Assembly (NCBI RefSeq): GCF_000717245.1
Contig: NZ_JNYQ01000001.1
Span: 434,001 to 498,000, forward strand
Reading direction: 5' to 3'
Origin: Kitasatospora papulosa
GTDB taxonomy: Bacteria; Actinomycetota; Actinomycetes; Streptomycetales; Streptomycetaceae
Length of the DNA: 64,000 bases
Shown: positions 1 through 8,406 of the stretch, one piece after another
Layout: each line of letters opens with the position of its first letter
Numbering within the stretch: position 1 is the stretch's first letter
Notes under the pieces: model-generated
Databases searched by the model: none
The model's input: the letters and a program-made list of their open reading frames with translations, nothing else
What the model was told of the DNA's origin: nothing
Translations under genes and position numbers: made by a program

Positions 1-1848
1 GGTCAGCGCGGTCCGCAGGTCGGCCGGCGGCAGCTCGATGTGCTTCTGCTTCGCGGCGGACAGCAGCAGCGCCGTGGCGCCGGCGGCCTGCGGCGAGGAC
101 ATCGAGGTGCCCTGCAGCATGGAGTAGCCGGCGGGGAGGGAGTAGCCCGCCTCCTTGACCGGACCGCCCGGGAACCAGGTCTGCGTGGTGTTGATCGACG
201 CGCCCGGTGCCGTCAGGGTCGGCGTGAAGCCGCCGTCCTCACGCGGACCGCGCGAGGAGAAGGGCAGCATGTCGTACTTCTTGGTGACGTTCGAGCCGTA
301 GTTGGCGGCCCAGGTCTCCTTGGAGATCGACGCGCCCACCGAGATGACGTGGTCGGCGAGACCGGGGTCACCGATGGTGTTCAGGCCCGGGCCCTCGTTG
401 CCGGCCGAGATGACCAGCTGGACGCCGTAGATGTCGATGAGGCGCTTGTAGAGCTCGGCACGCGCGTTGTTGCCGTCGTTGAGCGGCGGCAGGCCGCCGA
501 TCGACATGTTGACGACGTCGACGCCGCGGTTGACGACGAGGTCGATCATGCCCTCGGTCAGCGCGATGTTGGTGCAGCCGCCGGACCAGGTGCAGGCGCG
601 CGAGGAGACGACCTTGGCGCCGGGCGCCGCGCCGTTCATCTTGCCGCCGAACAGGCCGTTGGCCGCGGTGATGCCCGCGACGTGGGTGCCGTGCTCGCTC
701 TCGATGACGCCGATGTTCACGTAGTCGGCCTTGGCGCCGGCCGCGTTGTAGACGACGTCCTTGCGGGTCTCGACGACGAACGGGATGCGCTCGACGATCT
801 GCGTCGCCGGGTTGTCCGTACCGAAGTAGCCGACCTGCTGCTTCTCCTTGTACGGCTTCATCACGGCGTCGTTGCGGAAGTCCGCGTCGTTGTCCAGGTC
901 GACGCGGACGGTGCCGGCGGCCGGGTCGTAGAGCACGGCCCAGACGTCGGTGGTGTCGCCGTCCCGGTTGAGGTCCCCGGCCATGTCGCCGCCGCGGGTG
1001 GCCGCCTCGGAGAACAGCTGGATCTTGTAGGACCCCTCCGGCGCGGAGTAGGTGCGGCCGCCGATGGTGAACGTCGGGCCGGACACGGAGGCCGTCATCC
1101 TCAGCCAGGTGCCGTCACCGTCGTTGACCGGGTCGGTCGCCGTCACCCAGTCGACGATCTTGCGCTCGCCGGTGGTGGTCTTCTGCAGCGCGGGGTGGCC
1201 GAGGTCGACACCGGAGTCCAGGACGCCGATGGTGATCCCGCGGCCGTCGGCCTTCGGGTGCTGCTTCACGAAGTCGACCGCGCCCGTCTCGAAGGACGGG
1301 TTGTACGGGTTCTTCGCGGGGGTGTTCTTGTCCGGGGCCGCGTAACTTCCGGTGGCCTTCGGCTGCTTCGCCCCGGCGGCCCGGTCACCCGCGGGCGTCG
1401 GGTCGTCCAGCTTGATCTCCTGCTTGAGATCGATGCCCTGGACGGAGGAGAGCTTCTGCGCCGCCTTGATGGTGGCTTCGGCGGTCGCGGTCGGTACGGT
1501 CGCCCGGACGTAGCCGAGCTTGTCGTACGTCTGCCCCACCACGGACCCCTTGACGGAGTCCAGCTGTTCGGCGACCTTCTCGGTCGCGCCCGGGGTGGTG
1601 GCGACCATCATCGTGATGTTCTTCTCGCCCTTGGCCTCGGCCTTCGCCAGCACGTCGGCGTCGGCCTCGCCCAGCTTGTCGCCCTCCGCGCTCGTGGCGG
1701 CGGGCTTCACCGGGGGGACGGCCGGGTCGTCGGCGGCGAGGACGGGGGACGCACCGGAGGCGGCCAGTGCGGCCGCCAGACCTGCTGCGGCTGCTATCCG
1801 CGCCGCGCGTCTCGCCCCGGGTATGGAGCTGGGGGATTCCTTGGTCAT
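1..1848 (-). CDS. Secreted subtilisin-like serine protease (S8), C-terminus cut by window edge
   Basis: This is an extracellular S8 peptidase and 616 codons are visible. After a signal peptide (basic MTKESPSSIPGARRAAR, an Ala-rich hydrophobic core, and a likely cut after VLAA near residue 40) comes an I9-like propeptide region. The catalytic triad is intact: Asp211 in GVLDSGVDLGHP, His386 in HGTHVAG and Ser582 in GTSMSSP, with the oxyanion Asn in SAGNEGPG. About 175 residues separate Asp and His, far more than in plain subtilisins, so a domain is inserted there. ATG at 1848 is preferred because AGGGA lies 6 nt upstream; an in-frame ATG at 1854 has poor spacing. The stop codon lies left of the window, so total length and any C-terminal domain are unknown. 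The product probably feeds peptides to saprophytic growth; its substrate cannot be told. Confidence 0.93.
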   Translation of the reverse strand, partial: MTKESPSSIPGARRAARIAAAAGLAAALAASGASPVLAADDPAVPPVKPAATSAEGDKLGEADADVLAKAEAKGEKNITMMVATTPGATEKVAEQLDSVKGSVVGQTYDKLGYVRATVPTATAEATIKAAQKLSSVQGIDLKQEIKLDDPTPAGDRAAGAKQPKATGSYAAPDKNTPAKNPYNPSFETGAVDFVKQHPKADGRGITIGVLDSGVDLGHPALQKTTTGERKIVDWVTATDPVNDGDGTWLRMTASVSGPTFTIGGRTYSAPEGSYKIQLFSEAATRGGDMAGDLNRDGDTTDVWAVLYDPAAGTVRVDLDNDADFRNDAVMKPYKEKQQVGYFGTDNPATQIVERIPFVVETRKDVVYNAAGAKADYVNIGVIESEHGTHVAGITAANGLFGGKMNGAAPGAKVVSSRACTWSGGCTNIALTEGMIDLVVNRGVDVVNMSIGGLPPLNDGNNARAELYKRLIDIYGVQLVISAGNEGPGLNTIGDPGLADHVISVGASISKETWAANYGSNVTKKYDMLPFSSRGPREDGGFTPTLTAPGASINTTQTWFPGGPVKEAGYSLPAGYSMLQGTSMSSPQAAGATALLLSAAKQKHIELPPADLRTALT

Positions 1849-1998
1849 CAGCATCCCTGTTGTGTGAACGAAAGAGAGAGTCCGGAATTCGGTACCCGAT
1901 GACCGCTCAGCCTTTCGTAGAAGACAGGGTTTTGTGGAGAGTTGACGGTGATCGAAAACGGACATGGCGTAGATCCGCCACCTGTGCGATCGCGCCAC

Positions 1999-3006
1999 TC
2001 AGCGTGGCACCACCACCACGTAGGCGGCCGGTTCGCGGTCCTCGGCGGCCATCATCGCCGTGCGCAGCACCACCGACTGCTGGGCCGCCGACTCGCGCAG
2101 CTGCTTCGGTGTCACCCGCACCACCGTCACCCCGAGCCGCTCCAGGTGCTCCCGTTCCGCGGCGAAGGAGACGCGCTCCTCGCGGGGCGAGCGGGTGCCG
2201 ATCTCGAGCGCGACCGCCTGCTCCGGCCAGTACGCGTCCACCCCGCCCAGGAATCCGCCGCCCGGCAGGGACAGTTCGACGTTCCACAGCGGCTGGGGCA
2301 GACCGTGGGCGCGCACCATCCCGTACAGCCGGCCCTCCGCCACCGCCCGCCCCTCGACGAGCAGCGCCTCGACGGTGTCGGCCACGTGCGCGCGGCCCAG
2401 CAGCTTCGCGTCGCTCAGTTCCCGCACGACGGAACCGGGTTCGCAGTGCCCGTCACGCACCGCCTCCGTCAGGATCCGGCGCACCGTGGGGGCGTCCGTG
2501 AGTGAGGCCACCGCGTCGGCCAGGGCCCGCTCCACCGGGGCCAGCGGCACCCCGTGCCGGCGCTGTGGCCGGGGTGGGGCGGCGGCCCGGATCACCTGGA
2601 CGAACCGCGTGGAGCGGAGCCGCCTGGCACGCGGCACCAGGACGTCGATCCGGTGCAGGGCGATCATGGGGGGCGCGGACGTGAAGCCGTACAGCGCCAG
2701 GGCCGCCAGGCCCGTCACCATCGCCCCGCCGTAGGCGGGGCCGTGCTGGGCGGATACGGTCCGGCGGGCACCGGCCGGGGGCCGTCCGGCGTACAGCAGG
2801 GCGCCGCGCACCCGGTCGTCGTTCGTGGGGGACTCCCGGTGCAGGAGGTACACGCCGGGGAGCAGCTGCTGCCAAGGGCCGCCGGGCAGGCACTGCGCGG
2901 CGGTGTGCGCGGCGGTCACACCGCGGGCGCGCAGCTGGGCGGCGGACTGCACGCGGTGGGCCGCTTCGTGGCCGGGGTGCGGGGGCAGCGGGGCGTTCTG
3001 GGTCAT
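1999..3006 (-). CDS. Uncharacterised protein with a possible C-terminal nuclease-like fold
   Basis: The product is a 335-aa soluble protein with no signal peptide or membrane segment. The first ~100 residues are short helical segments followed by PGVYLLH and TGLAALALYG, which resemble the AbiEi-type antitoxin-like domains common in actinobacteria. The last ~90 residues (VDAYWPEQAVALEIGTR, then ER...HLERLGVTVVRVTPKQL) have the spacing of a DUF559/very-short-patch-repair-like nuclease fold, with a conserved Asp and Glu. I recognise the architecture rather than a named family. No toxin gene lies beside it, so a toxin-antitoxin role is not supported here. ATG 3006 was chosen because upstream in-frame codons run into the pepN 3' region without a ribosome binding site. 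The gene stands alone between pepN and the protease. Confidence 0.7.
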   Translation of the reverse strand: MTQNAPLPPHPGHEAAHRVQSAAQLRARGVTAAHTAAQCLPGGPWQQLLPGVYLLHRESPTNDDRVRGALLYAGRPPAGARRTVSAQHGPAYGGAMVTGLAALALYGFTSAPPMIALHRIDVLVPRARRLRSTRFVQVIRAAAPPRPQRRHGVPLAPVERALADAVASLTDAPTVRRILTEAVRDGHCEPGSVVRELSDAKLLGRAHVADTVEALLVEGRAVAEGRLYGMVRAHGLPQPLWNVELSLPGGGFLGGVDAYWPEQAVALEIGTRSPREERVSFAAEREHLERLGVTVVRVTPKQLRESAAQQSVVLRTAMMAAEDREPAAYVVVVPR

Positions 3007-3177
3007 GCGGGGGAGATTCCCCCAGCCACGCCACCCGATGGCCGGTGTTACAAGCCCGTCGACATTCCAGGACAACGCCACACAGAAGCACGGTAGTTCG
3101 AGTGCCGAAAAGGGTGGTCGCGGCAGGAATTGGGCGGCGCGCGCCCCCCACACGTGTGCGGGGCGCGCGCCGGATGC

Positions 3178-5766
3178 TCACGCCCTCGCGTCGCGCTCCT
3201 GCCCCCGCAGCGCCCGCGCCAGATCGTCCCGGGCCTCCAGGACGAGCCGCCGCAGCGCCGGTGCCGCGTCCGGGTGCGAGGTCAGCCACGCGTCCGTCGC
3301 GGACAGGGTCGCGGGGTCGTCCTGCAGCCCGGGGAACAGGCCCTTGACCACGTCCATCCCGATCTGGATGGACCGCTCCGCCCACACGCGCTCGATGGCC
3401 TCGAAGTAGGAGGCCGTGTACGGCGCCAGCAGCTCGCGCTGCGACGGCTGTCCGAAGCCGGCGATCGTCGCCCCGACGAAGGCGTTGGACAGCTTGTCGG
3501 ACTCCACCACCGCCGCCCACGCCTGGGCCTTGACCGCCTCCGAGGGGCGGGACGCCAGGCATCGCACGTGGTGCCGCTTGCCCGACGCCGTGTCGTCCCG
3601 GGCGAGTTCGGCGTCCAGGGCGGTCTCGTCGGCCCTGCCGTGCGAGGCCAGCGGCGACAGGAACGCCCACCGCAGCTCCTGGTCGACGTCCAGACCCTCG
3701 ATCACCGCGGTGCCGTCGAGCAGTCCGCCCAGCAGCTGGAAGTCCGCGTCCGACGCCGCGACGGCGGCGAAGAACCGCGCCCACGTCAGCTGGTGCTGAC
3801 TGCCGGGCTCGGCCCGCCGCAGCTCCGCCAGCGCGCCCCCGGCCAGCGCCGGGCCGCCCTCCTCGCGCCAGGCCGGCGCGGCATAGTGCACCAGGGCCGA
3901 CTGCGCCCACGCGTGCAGCATCTGCAGGACACCGATGTCCGACTCGCGGCCCGCGAAGGACAGCACCAGGGACACGAAGTCCCGGGCCGGGAGCAGCGCG
4001 TCCTGCGTCAGGTTCCACAGCGCGGACCAGCACAGCGCCCGTGCCAGCGGGTCGGTGATGTCACCGAGGTGCTCGCGGAGGGTGGCCAGGGACCCCTCGT
4101 CGAAGCGGATCTTGCAGAAGGTGAGGTCGTCGTCGTTGACCAGCACCAGGTCCGGCCTCTCGGACCCCGCGAGCTCCGCGACCACGGTCCGCTCCCCGGC
4201 GACATCGGTCTCGGCGCGTGCGAACCGCACCAGCTCGCCCTCCGGGGAGAGCCGGTACAGGCCCACCGCGACCCGGTGCGGGCGCAGTTCGGGGTGGGAG
4301 GCCGCGGCCTCCTGGGTCACGGCGAGCTCGGCGATCCGGCCCTGGCCGTCGTACGTCACGACCGGCGTCAGGACGTTGACCCCTGCCGTCTGCAGCCAGG
4401 CGCGCGACCAGGCCGTCATGTCGCGGCCGGACGTCTCGGCCAGTACCGAGAGGAGGTCGCCCAGCTGCGTGTTGCCGTACGCGTGCCGCTTGAAGTAGCG
4501 GCGCGCGCCCTCCAGGAACGCGTCCCGGCCCACGTACGCCACGAGCTGCTTGAGCACCGAGGCGCCCTTCGCGTACGTGATGCCGTCGAAGTTCAGCTTG
4601 GCGTCCTCCAGGTCACGGATGTCGGCCGTGACCGGGTGCGTGGACGGCAGCTGGTCGGCCCGGTAGGCCCACGCCTTGCGGTTGTTGGCGAAGGTGATCC
4701 AGCCGTTGGTGAAGCGGGTCGCCTCCACCATCGAGAACGTCCCCATGAAGTCGGCGAAGGACTCCTTCAGCCACAGGTCGTCCCACCACTGCATGGTGAC
4801 CAGGTCGCCGAACCACATGTGCGCCATCTCGTGCAGGATCACGTTGGCGCGGCGCTCGTAGGACGCCGAGGTGACCTTGCCGCGGTAGATGTACTCCTCG
4901 CGGAAGGTGACGAGGCCCGGGTTCTCCATCGCCCCGAGGTTGTACTCCGGCACGAACGCCTGGTCGTACTTCCCGAAGGGGTACGGGTAGTCGAAGTGGT
5001 CGTGGAAGAAGTCCAGGCCCTGCTTCGTGACGAGGAAGACGTCGTCCGGGTCGAAGTGGCGCGCGAGGCCCTTGCGGCACATCGCGCCGAGGGGGATCTC
5101 CAGCTTCTCGCCGTCGTCGGACGTCCGGGTGTAGACGTCGCTCACGTAGTGGTACGGGCCCGCGACGACCGCGGTGATGTACGTCGAGATGGGAAGGGTC
5201 TCCGCGAACCGGTGGACCTCGCCGTCCCGCGACTCCTCCGCGCCGTTGCTCCACACCTGCCAGCCCTCGGGTGCCGTCACCTCGAAGCGGTAGGGCGCCT
5301 TGAGGTCGGGCTGCTCGAAGTTGGCGAAGACGCGACGCGCGTCGGCCGGCTCGTACTGCGTGTAGAGGTAGACCTCGCCGTCCTCCGGGTCGACGAAGCG
5401 GTGCATGCCCTCGCCGGTCCGGCTGTAGGCGCACCGGGCGTCGACCACCAGGACGTTCTCACCGGCGACGAGGTCGTCCAGGGCGATCCGGGTGCCGTCG
5501 AAGACGGTTCCGGGGTCCAGGTCCTTGCCGTTCAGCGTCACCGCGTCCACCGACGGGGCCAGCAGGTCGGCGAAGGTCGAGGCCCCGGCGCGGGCCGCGC
5601 GGAAGCGGATCGTGGTCTGCGAGCGGAAGGTGCGCGGACCGGCCTCGTCGCCCCCGTCGGGCTCGCCGACGGCGGAGCGGAGGTCGAGGGCGACCTCGTA
5701 ACCGTCGACGGTCAGCAGCTCGGCCCTCTCGCGGGCCTCGTCGCGGGACAGGTTCTCACCGGGCAC
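3178..5766 (-). CDS. pepN: Aminopeptidase N (M1 zinc metallopeptidase)
   Basis: This 862-aa cytoplasmic exopeptidase removes N-terminal residues from peptides. The M1 signatures are all present: the exopeptidase motif GAMEN at residues 278-282, the zinc site HEMAH at 312-316 with the third ligand Glu335 in KESFADF, and the ERAP1-like C-terminal helical domain from about 530 on. The length matches actinobacterial PepN. The start is GTG at 5766 with AAGGAG 6 nt upstream; there is no signal peptide, which fits an intracellular peptidase. It is monocistronic and divergent from the nitroreductase-like gene at 5910, with 143 bp between them. Confidence 0.97.
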   Translation of the reverse strand: MPGENLSRDEARERAELLTVDGYEVALDLRSAVGEPDGGDEAGPRTFRSQTTIRFRAARAGASTFADLLAPSVDAVTLNGKDLDPGTVFDGTRIALDDLVAGENVLVVDARCAYSRTGEGMHRFVDPEDGEVYLYTQYEPADARRVFANFEQPDLKAPYRFEVTAPEGWQVWSNGAEESRDGEVHRFAETLPISTYITAVVAGPYHYVSDVYTRTSDDGEKLEIPLGAMCRKGLARHFDPDDVFLVTKQGLDFFHDHFDYPYPFGKYDQAFVPEYNLGAMENPGLVTFREEYIYRGKVTSASYERRANVILHEMAHMWFGDLVTMQWWDDLWLKESFADFMGTFSMVEATRFTNGWITFANNRKAWAYRADQLPSTHPVTADIRDLEDAKLNFDGITYAKGASVLKQLVAYVGRDAFLEGARRYFKRHAYGNTQLGDLLSVLAETSGRDMTAWSRAWLQTAGVNVLTPVVTYDGQGRIAELAVTQEAAASHPELRPHRVAVGLYRLSPEGELVRFARAETDVAGERTVVAELAGSERPDLVLVNDDDLTFCKIRFDEGSLATLREHLGDITDPLARALCWSALWNLTQDALLPARDFVSLVLSFAGRESDIGVLQMLHAWAQSALVHYAAPAWREEGGPALAGGALAELRRAEPGSQHQLTWARFFAAVAASDADFQLLGGLLDGTAVIEGLDVDQELRWAFLSPLASHGRADETALDAELARDDTASGKRHHVRCLASRPSEAVKAQAWAAVVESDKLSNAFVGATIAGFGQPSQRELLAPYTASYFEAIERVWAERSIQIGMDVVKGLFPGLQDDPATLSATDAWLTSHPDAAPALRRLVLEARDDLARALRGQERDARA

Positions 5767-5909
5767 GGAGCACTCCTTCGTGTCTCATGTGTCTCATTCG
5801 AAGACTTTTGATCCTCCCATGCGGCCGTCGGAGCCGGTGCACGGGAATGGTGGGAGGGCCCGGTGGTGTTCGGGCAGGCAGGTGCCAGACCGATCTCATG
5901 AGGAGAGAC

Positions 5910-6560
5910 ATGCCCGAGAACAGCACGGCAGGCGGCAAGGTCCCGGCCGACTTCTGGTTCGATCCGCTCTGTCCCTGGGCCTGGATGACCTCCCGCTGGA
6001 TGCTGGAGGTGGAGAAGGTCCGTGACGTGGAGGTGCGCTGGCACGTGATGAGCCTCGCCGTCCTCAACGAGCCCAGGCTCGACGAGCTGCCCGAGGAGTA
6101 CCAGGAGATGATGCGCACGCAGGCCTGGGCGCCCGTCCGGGTCGTCGTCGCCGCCCAGCAGAAGCACGGCGACGACATCGTCGGCCCGCTCTACACGGCC
6201 CTGGGCACCCGCATCCACAACAACGGCGAGGGCCCCACCCGCGAGGCGATCGCCGGCGCCCTGGCCGACGTCGGCCTCCCGGCCGAGCTCCTGGAGTACG
6301 CCGACTCCGACGCGTACGACAAGGAGCTGCGCGCCTCCCACAAGGAGGGAATCGACAAGGTCGGCCAGGACGTCGGCACCCCGGTCATCGCCGTGCCCGG
6401 TGCCGACGGCGAGCAGATCGCCTTCTTCGGCCCGGTCGTCACCCCCGCCCCCAAGGGCGAGGAGGCCGCGAAGCTCTGGGACGGCACGCTGCTGGTGGCG
6501 TCGATCCCCGGCTTCTACGAGATCAAGCGGACCCGTACGCAGGGCCCCGTCTTCGACTGA
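5910..6560 (+). CDS. Mycothiol-dependent nitroreductase / DsbA-family protein with CPWA active site
   Basis: This 216-aa protein has a thioredoxin fold with a helical insert. Its sequence closely follows mycobacterial Rv2466c, the mycothiol-dependent nitroreductase: ADFWFDPLCPWAWMTSRW near the N-terminus, HVMSLAVLNE, RIHNNGEGPTREAI, VGQDVGTPVIAVPG (the cis-Pro loop) and FFGPVV, ending in FELKRTRT-like residues. The active-site motif is Cys21-Pro-Trp-Ala24, where Rv2466c has CPWC as I recall it, so a resolving cysteine is missing and a one-cysteine, mycothiol-assisted mechanism is likely. It is cytosolic, with no signal peptide. ATG 5910 has AGGAGA at 5901-5906. The gene is convergent with a DUF3253 gene, with a hairpin between them. 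Confidence 0.88.
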   Translation: MPENSTAGGKVPADFWFDPLCPWAWMTSRWMLEVEKVRDVEVRWHVMSLAVLNEPRLDELPEEYQEMMRTQAWAPVRVVVAAQQKHGDDIVGPLYTALGTRIHNNGEGPTREAIAGALADVGLPAELLEYADSDAYDKELRASHKEGIDKVGQDVGTPVIAVPGADGEQIAFFGPVVTPAPKGEEAAKLWDGTLLVASIPGFYEIKRTRTQGPVFD

Positions 6561-6571
6561 CCCGGTCCGGC

Positions 6572-6604
6572 CGGTGCGGGCTCCGGATCCCGGGGCCCGC
6601 ACCG
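6572..6604. terminator. Hairpin between convergent nitroreductase-like and DUF3253 genes
   Basis: A 10-bp perfect stem (CGGTGCGGGC at 6572-6581, GCCCGCACCG at 6595-6604) surrounds a 13-nt GC-rich loop that can itself pair. It sits just past the stop of the upstream gene and before the convergent stop at 6640, so it could end both transcripts. No T-run follows, as is usual in Streptomyces. Confidence 0.55.
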
Positions 6605-6639
6605 CGCCCGCCGCCCTGGTGCCGGCGGTCCGTCCGGGC

Positions 6640-6912
6640 TCAGCGGACCCGGCGGATACGTACCGGACCGCGGGCCTTCGCCGGCTCCACGGGCCTGCCG
6701 CCCTGGGTGATCTCCACCTCGCCCGCCTCGACGAGCCGCCCGGCCGCCCTGCGCACCGGCTCCATGAGCGCGCGCCAGCCGTCGCCGTCCCCCTCGTACA
6801 CCGCTCGCGCGGCGTCGGAGGGGCAGATCGTCGCATCGGGTCCGCGCCGTTCCAGCAGGTCCAGGATGGCCCGTTCCAGGCCCCGGTCCGTCTGCCGTCC
6901 GTCGTCCGTCAT
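6640..6912 (-). CDS. Small DUF3253 protein
   Basis: This 90-aa protein is helical and winged-helix-like: LERAILDLLERRGPDATICPSDAARAVY at residues 10-37, WRALMEPVRRAAGRLVEAGEVEITQGG next, and a basic C-terminus (GPVRIRRVR). This pattern matches the DUF3253 family, whose role is unknown to me; the helix-turn-helix plus basic tail suggests nucleic-acid binding, which is inference only. ATG 6912 is the first start that keeps the family N-terminus; a weak GACGGG precedes it. It is transcribed toward the nitroreductase-like gene, and its promoter lies in the 120 bp shared with the MFS gene at 7033. Confidence 0.8.
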   Translation of the reverse strand: MTDDGRQTDRGLERAILDLLERRGPDATICPSDAARAVYEGDGDGWRALMEPVRRAAGRLVEAGEVEITQGGRPVEPAKARGPVRIRRVR

Positions 6913-7032
6913 CCCGTCAGTGTCGCAGCTGCTCCGGCAGGACGCGGGGACGCCGGTCCACGGTGTTCCGGTCATGTGTCGCGGGGTCCGCGGGTATTGC
7001 CGACCGCGCGGACCGTCGTTCATGATCTGCCC

Positions 7033-8406
7033 ATGCCGGCTGCGGGCACGGACCATCGCGCGGCCCCGCCCCTGCCGCGCACCGTGCGGATCGGGTACGG
7101 GCTCGGCTCGCTGTGCACCGGCACCTTCGCGACGGTGCCGGGTCTGATCCTGCTGTACTACCTCACCGATGTGCTCGCCGTCCCCGCCGCCGTCGCGGGT
7201 GCGGCCGTCTTCCTGCCGAAGGCCTGGGACGTCCTGATCAACCCGCTGGTCGGCGCGCTCTCCGACCGCAGCCGGCTGCGCGGCGGCCCGCGCCGGCCGT
7301 TCCTGCTGATCGGCGCCTGCACCCTGCCGCCGCTCTTCGCGCTGATCTTCGCCGCGCCGCCGCTCCGGGGCGCACCGGCCGCCGGTTACGTCGCCGCCCT
7401 GTTCCTGCTCGCCGCCACCGCGTACGCCGTCTTCCAGGTGCCGTATGTGACCATGCCCGCGGAGATGACGGAGGACCCGGGTGAACGCGGACGCGTGCTC
7501 GGCTGGCGCGTGGGGTTCCTCGGTGTGGCGATCCTGCTGTCCGGCGCGCTCGCCCCGGCGATCGCGCACGCAGACGGCGACACCCCGGGGAGCTACCGGC
7601 TGATGGGCGTCGCCGTCGCGGTGCTCCTGGCCGTCGGCATGTTCGGCGCCTGGTCCGCCACCCGCCGGGCCCCGGCCGTCGCCCGCGGCGAGGCCGAACC
7701 CTCCCTCCGGGCCCAGCTCGCCGCCGCGCGGTCCAGCAGGCCGTTCCTCCACCTGGCCGGCATGTGGACACTGCAGGCCCTCGCCATCGGCGTGATGCTC
7801 GCCGGCGTCCAGTACTTCGCGACGTACACCCTCGGCTCGGCGGGCGCGGTCACCCCGCTGTTCGCCTGCCTCATCGGCCCGCTGGTCCTCTTCATGCCGC
7901 TGTGGAACCGGCTGGCCCGCCGCAAGGGCGTGACGTACGCCCAGTGGTGCGCGTCGCTCCTCTACACCGCCGGCGCGGTGCTCCTCGCCTTCACCGGATC
8001 CGGGGGGCCGGCCGTCGGCTACCCGGCGGTCGTCCTCGTCGGAATCGCCTACGCCGGCCTGCAGCTGCTGCCCCTCACGATGCTCGCGGACACCCTGGCA
8101 GCCGACGCCGCCGCCACCGGCAGGCGCAGGGCCGCCACCTTCACCGGGCTGTGGACCGCCGCCGAGACCCTCGCCTTCGCCCTGGGCGCCGGGGTGTTCG
8201 CCATGGTCCTCGCCGTGACCGGTTTCCGCTCCTCCGACGCGGCCCACCAGGTGGAACAGCCGGACGCCGCCCTGACCGGCATCACCGCGGGGATGAGCGT
8301 GCTGCCCGCCCTGCTGGCCGCGGTGAGCCTCGTCCTGCTGAGCCGCTACCGCGTGACCCCGGCCGTGAACCGGCCCCTCCAGGAAGAGCCCGCCCGTGCC
8401 GACTGA
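7033..8406 (+). CDS. MFS transporter, GPH (glycoside-pentoside-hexuronide) type
   Basis: This 457-aa integral membrane carrier has about 12 hydrophobic segments. The first, RIGYGLGSLCTGTFATVPGLILLYYLTDVLAV, and the loop WDVLINPLVGALSDRSRLRGGPRRPF match the MelB-like GPH group, where an Asp in the D-x-x-x-NP-x-x-G-x-x-SD motif couples the cation. The second loop has PYVTMPAEMTEDPGERGRVLGWRVG, also typical. The substrate may be a sugar or a lipid-like molecule and cannot be fixed from sequence. Its last 11 nt overlap the GTG of the PLP-enzyme gene, so the two are translationally coupled and probably act together. No clear ribosome binding site precedes ATG 7033, so the start is the least certain point. 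Confidence 0.88.
   Translation: MPAAGTDHRAAPPLPRTVRIGYGLGSLCTGTFATVPGLILLYYLTDVLAVPAAVAGAAVFLPKAWDVLINPLVGALSDRSRLRGGPRRPFLLIGACTLPPLFALIFAAPPLRGAPAAGYVAALFLLAATAYAVFQVPYVTMPAEMTEDPGERGRVLGWRVGFLGVAILLSGALAPAIAHADGDTPGSYRLMGVAVAVLLAVGMFGAWSATRRAPAVARGEAEPSLRAQLAAARSSRPFLHLAGMWTLQALAIGVMLAGVQYFATYTLGSAGAVTPLFACLIGPLVLFMPLWNRLARRKGVTYAQWCASLLYTAGAVLLAFTGSGGPAVGYPAVVLVGIAYAGLQLLPLTMLADTLAADAAATGRRRAATFTGLWTAAETLAFALGAGVFAMVLAVTGFRSSDAAHQVEQPDAALTGITAGMSVLPALLAAVSLVLLSRYRVTPAVNRPLQEEPARAD

Noticed and set aside
1885..1900. GAATTC and GGTACC sites side by side before the protease gene, as if cloned
   Set aside because: Two six-base sites close together occur by chance; no vector sequence or other joint is present.
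40..1902. Open frame opposite the serine protease
   Set aside because: Antisense shadow; the protease strand has the complete catalytic triad and a signal peptide.
1999..3006. AbiEi-like protein as half of a toxin-antitoxin system
   Set aside because: No partner toxin gene lies on either side; the similarity covers only part of the protein.
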